Position numbers and translations under genes: made by a program
Shown here: piece after piece, positions 1-6,863 of the stretch
How the letters are laid out: each line of letters starts with the position of its first letter
How positions within the stretch are numbered: position 1 is the stretch's first letter
The notes under the pieces: model-generated
What the model was told of the DNA's origin: nothing
Databases searched by the model: none
The model's input: the letters and a program-made list of their open reading frames with translations, nothing else
From: Clostridia bacterium
Lineage (GTDB): Bacteria; Bacillota; Clostridia; Monoglobales; Firm-18
Length of the DNA: 6,924 bases
NCBI GenBank assembly: GCA_017408205.1
Contig: JAFQVC010000140.1
Span: forward strand, 1-6,924
Reading direction: 5' to 3'

Positions 1-1383
1 GAATATATTTTAACTGTAACAGACAAGATTGAAATTACATACAGTGATTTTCTGGGGGCAAGAAACGGATGTGCCACTTTAGCACAAATGGTTGCTGATA
101 ATTTTATTAAAAAATGCGAGATTAAAGATTATCCGAAATTTGCATACCGTTCATTTATGATGGATTTAGGAAGAGGTGTGGGCAGAAAAGAAGAAATAAA
201 AGAAGTTATTGTGCGCCTTGCAATGCTTAAATATAACAATATTCATTTTCATATGATGGACTCTCAGGGTTTTGCATGGCAATCGGCAAAGCATCCGAAC
301 CTTGCAGGGCCAAAAGGTGACAAATATTCTATGGAATATTTTAAAGGTCTTAATGATTTATGTGTAACATTAGGTCTTAATGTGGTGCCTGAACTTGATG
401 TTCCAGGTCATATGAGAACAATTTTTGACGCTTATCCCAATCTGCAGTGCGAAACTGACAAAGAAGAGAGAGCATGGACTGTCTGCGCAGGAAATGAAGA
501 TTTTTATTCACTTTGTTACGATTTGATAGGAGAACTTATTGAAATGTTCCCCTCCTGCAAATATGTGCATATAGGCGGCGACGAGGTTGAAATGACCGAC
601 ATTAAACGTTGGTGTTATTGGGATGTATGTCCCAAATGTCAGAAACTTGGCAACTCCAAACAGGAAATACATTATCACCTTGTAAAAAGGGTATATGATA
701 TAGTAAAATCTTACGGCAAAGAAGTAATGATGTGGAACGACTGGATTGATATTTCAAAACCGTCTCCGTTGCCTAAAGATATAGTTATTGAATTCTGGCG
801 TGTGGCACAAAAAAACAGAGGTCCTTATGAGGGCTGCAGTATGCAGGGTTTTTTAGAGCAGGGATACACAGTAATTAATGCTCATTACCCCGAAACTTAT
901 GTGGATTTTAAAGAATATGCAAGCCCTGAGTCTTTGAGCACATGGTTGCCTACATTACGTCCCGAAACAGAAGAACAATATCACAATATGATTATTGGCG
1001 GAGAAACCTGTGCGTGGGAATACGGAAACATTCCTGATTACAGATTTTACAGATACACATTGCCGTCACCACTTGGCCTTTTTGCAGACAGACTATGGAA
1101 CGGAACTTACAAGGAATATGACAGAGAGTATGAAACTGCACTTACGAAGGCGGTTTTAGGCAATGACTGCCCCAAAGATTTGAACATATTTGAATATCTG
1201 GGTACAATTATGCCCCCTGCTCACAGCGATATTATGGCAAAAATTGAAAACGTAACTGCAACTGATGAAGAGTTAGACGAAGTACAATTAAAACTGCTTC
1301 CTTTGGCGGTAAGTGAAAAGCACGGTAGATATCTTGCTCTTGCATATATTGAATGTCTTTTGTGGATTAAAAATAACAGATAA
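1..1383 (+). CDS. Glycoside hydrolase family 20 protein (beta-N-acetylhexosaminidase type), 5'-truncated by the window edge
   Basis: The frame is open from base 1, so the gene begins upstream; the first in-frame ATG (88) is internal. 460 residues are visible. The first ~35 (YILTVTDKIEI...GARNGCATLAQM) match the end of the GH20 N-terminal domain and its junction with the barrel. Numbering from the window edge, the catalytic network of the family is intact: Arg58 (DLGR), Asp87 (HFHMMD), Asp133 and His137 (ELDVPGH), and the D-E pair Asp194/Glu195 in HIGGDE. Barrel tryptophans follow in MMWND, EFWR and CAWEYG. GH20 enzymes remove terminal GlcNAc/GalNAc by substrate-assisted catalysis using the 2-acetamido group, with Asp polarising it and Glu as acid/base. 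The exact linkage cannot be read here. Oddities: the usual DDQGWR segment reads DSQGFAW, and a Cys cluster (CYWDVCPKC) follows the catalytic pair. Location is unknown because the N-terminus is missing. It ends 66 bases before the MATE gene and may belong to a separate upstream unit. Confidence 0.9.
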   Translation, partial: EYILTVTDKIEITYSDFLGARNGCATLAQMVADNFIKKCEIKDYPKFAYRSFMMDLGRGVGRKEEIKEVIVRLAMLKYNNIHFHMMDSQGFAWQSAKHPNLAGPKGDKYSMEYFKGLNDLCVTLGLNVVPELDVPGHMRTIFDAYPNLQCETDKEERAWTVCAGNEDFYSLCYDLIGELIEMFPSCKYVHIGGDEVEMTDIKRWCYWDVCPKCQKLGNSKQEIHYHLVKRVYDIVKSYGKEVMMWNDWIDISKPSPLPKDIVIEFWRVAQKNRGPYEGCSMQGFLEQGYTVINAHYPETYVDFKEYASPESLSTWLPTLRPETEEQYHNMIIGGETCAWEYGNIPDYRFYRYTLPSPLGLFADRLWNGTYKEYDREYETALTKAVLGNDCPKDLNIFEYLGTIMPPAHSDIMAKIENVTATDEELDEVQLKLLPLAVSEKHGRYLALAYIECLLWIKNNR

Positions 1384-1388
1384 TTTTA

Positions 1389-1417
1389 TTGAATTAACAG
1401 GCTTTTTATGTTAAAAT
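1389..1417 (+). promoter_or_regulatory. Candidate sigma-A promoter with extended -10 upstream of the MATE gene
   Basis: TTGAAT (1389-1394) and TAAAAT (1412-1417) are separated by exactly 17 bases. A TG dinucleotide at 1409-1410, one base before the -10, gives the extended -10 form (TGnTAAAAT). Transcription would start near 1424, leaving a leader of about 25 bases that contains the AGGGAG ribosome site of the ATG at 1450. It lies in the longest gap of the window. AT-rich DNA gives such matches by chance, so this is a candidate only; no operator-like repeat is seen beside it. Confidence 0.5.
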
Positions 1418-1436
1418 AGACAGGAATGAAAAAGAC

Positions 1437-1452
1437 AGGGAGAAACAGTATG
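1437..1452 (+). promoter_or_regulatory. Ribosome binding site that sets the MATE start at 1450
   Basis: AGGGAG (1437-1442) stands 7 bases before the ATG at 1450, an ideal distance. The earlier in-frame ATG at 1426 has only AGGA immediately touching it, with no room for ribosome positioning, and would sit almost on the predicted transcription start. A third ATG at 1459 is 16 bases from the site, which is too far. Confidence 0.65.
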
Positions 1453-2799
1453 GGAACAATGGTAAATGACTTGACAAAAGGCAACGTTACAAAACTTCTT
1501 ATTAAGTTTGCTATGCCGTTATTTTTGTCAAACGCCCTACAGGCGATTTATAATATAGTTGATATGATTGTTGTAGGACAGTATATCGGCGGAGCAGGAA
1601 TGTCTGCCGTATCAATCGGCGGCGACATACTTCACCTTTTAACCTTCGTGGCAATGGGTTTTTCATCTGCAGGACAGGTTATTATTGCTCAGGATGTAGG
1701 AGCGGGAAACTTTGACAAGGTTAAAAAAACAATAGGAACGATGTTTACATTTTTACTTATTGCATCAGTTTCAATTTCCGTTATTTGTTACATAATAAGA
1801 GACCCTATTTTAAGTTGGGTTAATACACCGCTGGAAGCATATAAATACACGATGGATTACACAGTTACCTGTATAGTGGGACTTGTGTTTATTTACGGTT
1901 ACAACATAGTCAGTGCCATACTTCGCGGAATGGGTGATAGTAAAAGGCCCTTTATATTTATTGTTATTGCTGCAATTTTAAATATAATACTTGACATTTA
2001 TTTTGTTGCTTTTTGCGGTATGGAAGTAATGGGTGCGGCGTTGGCAACAGTAATAGGTCAGGCGGTAAGTTTCATAGTTTCAATTATATATCTTTACCGA
2101 AGCAGGGAAAATTTCTGTTTTGATTTTAAACTGCGGAGTTTTAAAATGGACAAACATGCATTGTCCCGTCTTGTTCAGTTGGGAGTGCCTATGGCTATAC
2201 AGGCAGCGGCAGTAAGTTTTTCAAAAATAGTGCTGATGGCATGGATAAATATGTTCGGTGTTGTATATTCGGCGTTGGCAGGAATTTTCAACAAAGTAAA
2301 TGTTATGAGTGCCATTATTTCAAACTCATTTACTACTGCGGGAAGTGCTATGGTAGGACAAAATCTTGGTGCGAAGAAATACGAAAGAATTCCCGAAATT
2401 TTAAAGACGGTAACGGTTTTCAGTTTCGGAGTTATAGGGGCATTGTGTTTTGTAATGCTTGTTTTCCCCAATCAGGTTTACGGTGCATTTACAAACGACG
2501 CTTCGGTTCTTGCGGTAGCAGGAATACTTACTGCACCAATAGTACTTAATTTTATCGGCTCTGCCACAAGAAGCATCAGTTTTTCAATTATTAACGGTTC
2601 AGGCAACACCAAACTTAATTTTGCCGTTGCCATAATTGACGGAATTATAAGCAGAATTGGTATTTCTGCATTGTTGGGCTTTACTTTTGGCATGGAATGT
2701 CTTGGTTTCTGGTACGGTGATTCCATTGCAGGTTTTGTGCCCATTATAATCGGTATGAGTTTTTATTTATCAGGAAAATGGAAACAAAGGAGAGATTAA
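1450..2799 (+). CDS. MATE family multidrug/metabolite exporter
   Basis: A 449-residue inner-membrane antiporter of the usual MATE length, with 12 predicted membrane helices in two related six-helix halves. MATE proteins export cationic drugs or metabolites in exchange for Na+ or H+. The N-terminal signature is clear: LTKGNVTKLLIKFAMPLFLS, then AIYNIVDMIVVGQYIGG. Next come the MGFSSAGQVIIAQDVGAG loop of helix 2-3, RGMGDSKRP between helices 4 and 5, and LNIILDIYFV in helix 5. The second half restarts at LVQLGVPMAIQAAA and repeats the helix 2-3 pattern in SFTTAGSAMVGQNLGA. The order suggests the DinF/NorM-like proteins common in Clostridia rather than a eukaryotic type. I chose ATG 1450 over 1426 on ribosome-site spacing; the longer form would add eight residues. 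It ends one base before the SGNH hydrolase start, whose ribosome site lies inside this gene's end, so the two are probably cotranscribed. The substrate cannot be told from sequence; it may be unrelated to the hydrolases. Confidence 0.93.
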   Translation: MGTMVNDLTKGNVTKLLIKFAMPLFLSNALQAIYNIVDMIVVGQYIGGAGMSAVSIGGDILHLLTFVAMGFSSAGQVIIAQDVGAGNFDKVKKTIGTMFTFLLIASVSISVICYIIRDPILSWVNTPLEAYKYTMDYTVTCIVGLVFIYGYNIVSAILRGMGDSKRPFIFIVIAAILNIILDIYFVAFCGMEVMGAALATVIGQAVSFIVSIIYLYRSRENFCFDFKLRSFKMDKHALSRLVQLGVPMAIQAAAVSFSKIVLMAWINMFGVVYSALAGIFNKVNVMSAIISNSFTTAGSAMVGQNLGAKKYERIPEILKTVTVFSFGVIGALCFVMLVFPNQVYGAFTNDASVLAVAGILTAPIVLNFIGSATRSISFSIINGSGNTKLNFAVAIIDGIISRIGISALLGFTFGMECLGFWYGDSIAGFVPIIIGMSFYLSGKWKQRRD

Positions 2800-2800
2800 A

Positions 2801-3436
2801 ATGAAAACAGTAGTATTTCAGGGGGACTCAATTACAGACTGCGGAAGAAATTTCGGTGCAGGTATGAGAAAAGATATAGGACAGGGTTATGCTCTTATTT
2901 CAAGTGCAAAATTGTCTTATGAAAACCCTGGCAAGTATGAATTTTACAACAGAGGAATAAGTGGTAACAGAATTGTTGACATTTATGCAAGAATTAAAAA
3001 GGACTGTTGGAATTTTAACCCCGATGTTTTAAGTTTACTTGCAGGTATTAACGGTGTTTTGCACGAAACGGGTGAAGAACCGAACGGTGTTGACGCAAAA
3101 AGATTTGAAAAAGTATATGAAATGTTGATTGAAGACACAATCGAAAGATTTCCAAATATAAAAATAATTCTTATGTCCCCGTTTATCACCCGTCACGAAT
3201 CAAGGGAAGAAAATTGGGTTTATCTGTATTCTGAAACACAAAAACGTATTAAGGCAGTTGAGAGAATTGCCAAAAAATATAATTGCACATACATTCCTTT
3301 GCAGGAAAAATTTGACGAGGCAATAAACAAATATCCTGATGTAGAATGGGTGGCGGACGGAGTGCATCCAAACCCTATAGGTCATCAGTTGATTGCAGAG
3401 GCGTGGCTTGAAGCATTTAAGGAGATTGAAAAATGA
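2801..3436 (+). CDS. SGNH/GDSL family hydrolase (small esterase/deacylase)
   Basis: A 211-residue single-domain protein without signal peptide, the usual size for cytoplasmic SGNH esterases (lysophospholipase L1 / acetylesterase-like). Block I is FQGDSIT with nucleophile Ser10. Block II is NRGISGNRI, with Gly55 as the likely oxyanion glycine. Block III is AGINGV with Asn84. Block V is ADGVHPNPIGH, with Asp186 and His189 completing the triad. The family cleaves O-acyl esters, for example acetyl groups on sugars or acyl chains of lysolipids; the substrate here is not readable. Oddity: block III normally reads GxND, and here the Asp is Gly85, one base change away (GGT for GAT). The start is secure: AAAGGAGAG lies just upstream. 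It follows the MATE gene by one base and overlaps the next gene by four, so it sits mid-operon. A role in deacylating a sugar or lipid fragment beside GH20 and the ceramidase-like enzyme is inference. Confidence 0.9.
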   Translation: MKTVVFQGDSITDCGRNFGAGMRKDIGQGYALISSAKLSYENPGKYEFYNRGISGNRIVDIYARIKKDCWNFNPDVLSLLAGINGVLHETGEEPNGVDAKRFEKVYEMLIEDTIERFPNIKIILMSPFITRHESREENWVYLYSETQKRIKAVERIAKKYNCTYIPLQEKFDEAINKYPDVEWVADGVHPNPIGHQLIAEAWLEAFKEIEK

Positions 3437-4368
3437 TATTTAATGCAACGTTAAGTCAGATGCTGTTCTTGTTTTTGCTGATAATTATCGGCTATATACT
3501 TGCAAAGTTAAAACTTGTTCCGGACAATTCGGAAAGGGTTCTTTCAAAACTTGAAAATTACTTGTTTTTACCGGCACTTATTTTAGGCACTTTTATTACC
3601 AACTTTACTGTGGAGAAATTGTCAGTTGCAAAAGATTTACTGATTGGAAGCATCATAATAGAGGCAGTAGTAATTTTTATTTCAGTTTTTGTTGTAAAAT
3701 TGTGCAGCCGTGACAGTTATGTGAGAAACATATACCTGTATGGACTTTGTTTTCCAAATTTTGGTTTTATGGGAAATGCAGTAGTTTCTGCACTGTTCCC
3801 CGAAATTTACACAGAGTATGTTATTTTTACTCTTGTTTTGTGGCTGGGAATATACCTTTGGGGTGCACCTGTGTTGTTAATGGGTGATGACGGTGAAAAA
3901 CGTTCTTTTGCTCACAGATTAAAGGCGTTTTTAAACCCTATGTTTATTGGAATGATACTGGGTATGGTTATAGGTATTGCAAAAATACCGGTGCCCAAGT
4001 TTGTTATTAATACTGTTAATTCATTAGGTGCTTGTATGTCACCTGTGGCAATGATTTTAACAGGTATGACGGTGGCAAGATATAATTTAAAAGAAATAAT
4101 AAGTATAAAGAGTGTTTATGCGGTTACTGCGTTAAGGCTTTTGGTTTATCCGCTGGTATTTCTTGCTGTTACAAAGTTTGTACCAATGGAACAGACGCTT
4201 TTGATTTGTGCTTTGTGTTTTCTTGCGATGCCTCTTGGGCTTAACACAGTTGTTATACCAAGTGCATACGGCAAGGACACAAAAGTCGCCGCAGGAATGG
4301 CAATAATATCACATTTGTTTTCCTGCATTACAATTCCTTTGATTTTTATGCTTTCAAATAGTATATGA
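3433..4368 (+). CDS. AEC (auxin efflux carrier) family permease
   Basis: A 311-residue membrane protein, the normal length for bacterial AEC carriers, with about ten hydrophobic segments (roughly 7-25, 43-58, 67-90, 100-121, 128-149, 168-186, 197-215, 225-249, 255-275, 286-307). The first helix pair is typical: LLIIIGYILAKLKLV, then LSKLENYLFLPALIL. Helix 4 carries the broken-helix motif FPNFGFMGN and helix 7 its partner SLGACMSPVAMILTGM, the two crossover segments of this fold. Bacterial members with known function move organic acids such as malate or malonate; the direction and substrate here are unknown. The ATG overlaps the SGNH stop as ATGA, and AAGGAG lies 8 bases upstream, so translation is probably coupled. 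Its place among hydrolases suggests it carries a carboxylate released by them or feeding them, which is inference. The family call is firm, the substrate is not. Confidence 0.92.
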   Translation: MIFNATLSQMLFLFLLIIIGYILAKLKLVPDNSERVLSKLENYLFLPALILGTFITNFTVEKLSVAKDLLIGSIIIEAVVIFISVFVVKLCSRDSYVRNIYLYGLCFPNFGFMGNAVVSALFPEIYTEYVIFTLVLWLGIYLWGAPVLLMGDDGEKRSFAHRLKAFLNPMFIGMILGMVIGIAKIPVPKFVINTVNSLGACMSPVAMILTGMTVARYNLKEIISIKSVYAVTALRLLVYPLVFLAVTKFVPMEQTLLICALCFLAMPLGLNTVVIPSAYGKDTKVAAGMAIISHLFSCITIPLIFMLSNSI

Positions 4369-4382
4369 GGTGATTTGATATG
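4367..4382 (+). promoter_or_regulatory. Very strong ribosome binding site for the ceramidase-like gene
   Basis: GAGGTGAT (4367-4374) is an uninterrupted eight-base match to the 16S anti-Shine-Dalgarno consensus, 5 bases before the ATG at 4380. It overlaps the stop codon of the AEC gene. It fixes the start and predicts high translation of this gene relative to its neighbours, whose sites match over fewer bases. Confidence 0.75.
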
Positions 4383-5705
4383 AAAACGGGCTTTAGTAAA
4401 AGATGCATTACTCCGCCTTATGGAATTGCAATAGGCGGATATTTCAGACCAAGAAGAGTAAAAGGGGTTTTAGACGATTTGTATGCCAGAGTTGTTGTTT
4501 TTGATGACGGAGAATCCTACGCAACAATAATTACTCTTGATTTAATCGACTTACCTGAAAATATGTTTGAAAGAATTAAAGATGCAATTTGTGATGCCAC
4601 CGACATTAAAAGAGAAGCAATTTTTATAAATTGTTCTCACACTCACACGGGTCCAAGATTCGGATATGACGGTGCTACAGATGAAGAAAGCCCTGAATAC
4701 TATAACGAGTTCTTTGTTAACAATGTAAAAACGGGAGTTTTATATGCGTTAGACGATTTAAAAGAGTCAACAATAGAAACTGCAAAAACAGAAGCAAAAA
4801 GGATTGCGTTTGTAAGACGTTTCCGTATGAAAAACGGTAAAGTTTTGACCAACCCGGGAGTTGGTAATCCTGAAATTGACCATCCGCTCAGTGAAGTCTA
4901 TGAAGGAGTTCACCTTGTTAAAATCGTAAGACAAGGCGGTAAAGATATTTATATGGTTAATTTCGGATGTCACGCTGATACAACAGGCGGAGAATTTATA
5001 AGTGCAGACTATCCGGGACAATTGTGCAAAATCCTTGAAAATGCAATTCCTGATACACATTGTATGTTTTTGCAAGGGTGTGAAGGGGATGTTAATCATC
5101 ACGATGTTCATCCCTCAAAGGCAAGAGCAGAAGTTAACAAAAGAAGAGCAGACTACCGATGTTCTATTTCAGAATACATGGGCAGAGTTCTTGCAGGTGC
5201 AGTGCTTTCTGTGGCTTCTTTAACAGAAGAAGTAAAAGCGGATAAACTGTCATTTAAAGTCCGTATTGTTGATTTGCCGTCATACCAGCAAAATGAAAAG
5301 CTTGAAGAAGCAAAAGCACTGTATGATTTATACAGAAGAGAAGGCAGAGACGCACTTCCCTACGAAGGTATGGAAGTAGAAACAGTTCTTGGAGAAGCAT
5401 CAAGAATTATCAAACTTGAAAACGGACCATTGTCATTCCCATACACACTGTCTGCAATAAAAATCGGTGATATGGTGTTTGCAGGAATTGGTGGCGAGGC
5501 ATTTACAGATATAGGAAACAGAATAAGAGAAGATTCACCTTATGAAAATACAGTTGTTTGTTGCCTTACAAACTGCACAGGAGGTTATATTCCGACTTCT
5601 GTGGCATACGAAGAGGGCGGTTACGAAGCAAGAAGTTCGAAATTAGCCCCCGGCGGAGACAACATTATTGTTGACGGAATCTTAGATTTAATAAAAGAAT
5701 TATAA
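4380..5705 (+). CDS. Neutral/alkaline ceramidase superfamily protein (putative zinc-dependent hydrolase, substrate unknown)
   Basis: A 441-residue protein resembling the N-terminal catalytic domain of neutral ceramidases. It starts at once with the domain (GFSKRCITPPYG...IGGY), without signal peptide, and lacks the C-terminal Ig-like domain of secreted ceramidases, so it should be cytoplasmic. Zinc-site residues are present: NCSHTHTGP gives His87 and His89, NFGCHADTTGG gives His198, GIGGEAF gives Glu373, and the GGYIPT...GGYEA stretch holds the tyrosines (403, 410, 415) among which the fourth ligand should lie. In known neutral ceramidases an amidase motif GDVSPN supplies a catalytic Ser; here it reads GDVNHH (236-241), so Asn239 replaces that Ser. 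An enzyme of this fold hydrolysing an amide or ester through zinc-activated water is plausible; classic ceramidase activity is doubtful. It lies 11 bases after the AEC gene and 19 before the metallophosphoesterase, firmly within the operon. Family call strong, function uncertain. Confidence 0.82.
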   Translation: MKTGFSKRCITPPYGIAIGGYFRPRRVKGVLDDLYARVVVFDDGESYATIITLDLIDLPENMFERIKDAICDATDIKREAIFINCSHTHTGPRFGYDGATDEESPEYYNEFFVNNVKTGVLYALDDLKESTIETAKTEAKRIAFVRRFRMKNGKVLTNPGVGNPEIDHPLSEVYEGVHLVKIVRQGGKDIYMVNFGCHADTTGGEFISADYPGQLCKILENAIPDTHCMFLQGCEGDVNHHDVHPSKARAEVNKRRADYRCSISEYMGRVLAGAVLSVASLTEEVKADKLSFKVRIVDLPSYQQNEKLEEAKALYDLYRREGRDALPYEGMEVETVLGEASRIIKLENGPLSFPYTLSAIKIGDMVFAGIGGEAFTDIGNRIREDSPYENTVVCCLTNCTGGYIPTSVAYEEGGYEARSSKLAPGGDNIIVDGILDLIKEL

Positions 5706-5724
5706 CAAAATCGGAGATGATTTA

Positions 5725-6846
5725 ATGCCAACACCACAAGAGTTCATAGAAAAAGGATATGTGTATTTCGGATATTTTCCTCCCGAAATGGAAAGCGAGG
5801 ATATATACCCCCATTACATAAAAGAAGAAGTGGAAGATACGGTGCAAAAGATTAAATCGTATCAGAATGAAAATACAGTTACTTTCGGGTTTATGACAGA
5901 TTTGCATTATGCACCAACCAACGACCACGATATATGTCTTTCCCGTACGATTAATGCGTATAAAGAAATTGCAAAACAAGTGGGTTGTGATACCCTGATT
6001 TTAGGCGGTGATTTAGGTGCAAACGGAAACAAACAGTTTGCAAAAGAGGCATTTGAAAGATTTCACAAACATTTTGACGGGGTAAGACATTTTCCCGTTA
6101 CGGGAAATCACGACGACAATACAATATGGCAAAAGTGTATTGCCTCCCCTACATCAGACCATCACTTTACACATAAGGAATTATATGATTTGTTGTTCTC
6201 GCATCTGCCGAAGTACGGAGTAAAAATAGGCGGAGAGGACGTTTTATACTACTATGTTGACGATGCGGAAAATAAGATGAGATACATTTGTCTTGACATA
6301 AGCGACATTCCTTACATTATGGAAGACGGAAATCTCAAATACAAAGGACAGAATTCCTTTGTTCTTTCGCAGAAACAGGTTGACTGGTTAACGAAAACAG
6401 CACTTGATTTTAAAGAGGACGGCTGGGGAACGGTAATCGTTTCTCATTCTGCTCTTTGCGAAAACAGTCGTATTAAAGCGGAACAATATGAAACCAATTG
6501 TTTAAGTGTTATAAACGAAATAATAAATGCATTTGTAAGCAGAGAGAAGATACAAAAAGAAATGTTTGAGGGTGATTTCAAAATACAGTTGGACGCAGAT
6601 TTCACCAATGCAAAATCAGAAATATGCGGTGTGGTTCTGGGACATTTTCACGATGACATTATTGTAAATGAAACAGTTCCATATATTGCAACTGCAAATT
6701 CCTCAATGTATAATTCGCAGTTTTATAAAAGATATCAGGGAGATAAAACGGAACTTCTGTTTGACTTTATTACTATTGACAAGGCAAAAAGAAAAATATA
6801 TATTACAAGAGTAGGACAGGGCGAAGACAGAGAAACAAAATATTAA
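5725..6846 (+). CDS. Calcineurin-like metallophosphoesterase
   Basis: A 373-residue protein with the full set of metallophosphoesterase metal motifs in order: D-x-H at Asp59/His61 (FMTDLHY), GD at Asp96 (ILGGDLG), GNHD at Asn128/His129, His241 in VIVSHSA, and GHxH at His307/His309 (LGHFHDD). Such enzymes hold two metal ions and hydrolyse phosphomonoesters or diesters; which one, and on what molecule, cannot be read. About 50 residues precede the core (many acidic, with YFGYFPPEMESEDIYPHY) and do not match a secretion signal, so it is probably cytoplasmic. The stretch between GNHD and the second His (130-240) is rather long and may form a substrate-specific cap. ATG 5725 has GGAG 8 bases upstream (5713-5716). 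It sits 19 bases after the ceramidase-like gene and 17 before the next, so the three are likely cotranscribed and may work on one substrate. Confidence 0.92.
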   Translation: MPTPQEFIEKGYVYFGYFPPEMESEDIYPHYIKEEVEDTVQKIKSYQNENTVTFGFMTDLHYAPTNDHDICLSRTINAYKEIAKQVGCDTLILGGDLGANGNKQFAKEAFERFHKHFDGVRHFPVTGNHDDNTIWQKCIASPTSDHHFTHKELYDLLFSHLPKYGVKIGGEDVLYYYVDDAENKMRYICLDISDIPYIMEDGNLKYKGQNSFVLSQKQVDWLTKTALDFKEDGWGTVIVSHSALCENSRIKAEQYETNCLSVINEIINAFVSREKIQKEMFEGDFKIQLDADFTNAKSEICGVVLGHFHDDIIVNETVPYIATANSSMYNSQFYKRYQGDKTELLFDFITIDKAKRKIYITRVGQGEDRETKY

Positions 6847-6863
6847 TTCGGGAGATGGGAAAA

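Noticed and set aside
88..90. ATG at 88 as the start of the GH20 gene
   Set aside because: The frame is open to base 1 and the upstream residues match the GH20 N-terminal domain; no ribosome site precedes this ATG.
1426..1449. Longer MATE N-terminus starting at 1426
   Set aside because: AGGA touches the ATG with no spacing, and the start would lie at the predicted transcription start; ATG 1450 has a well-spaced AGGGAG.
1384..1449. Terminator or riboswitch in the spacer after GH20
   Set aside because: No GC-rich hairpin followed by a U-run and no recognisable aptamer; 66 bases are too few for most riboswitches and are better explained by a promoter.
2175..2744. Open frames on the - strand and in another + frame inside the MATE gene
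   Set aside because: They are shadows of a clear membrane-protein gene, lack plausible ribosome sites, and their products match no recognisable family.
4767..5223. Overlapping open frames on both strands inside the ceramidase-like gene
   Set aside because: No family resemblance, odd composition and full overlap with a conserved coding frame.
4380..5705. Naming the gene a genuine ceramidase and the locus a sphingolipid-degradation operon
   Set aside because: The catalytic Ser of known ceramidases is Asn here, there is no signal peptide, and no sphingolipid-specific gene is visible; kept only as a hypothesis.
5722..5979. Minus-strand open frame across the start of the metallophosphoesterase
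   Set aside because: It is complementary to a conserved coding region and has no ribosome site or promoter of its own.
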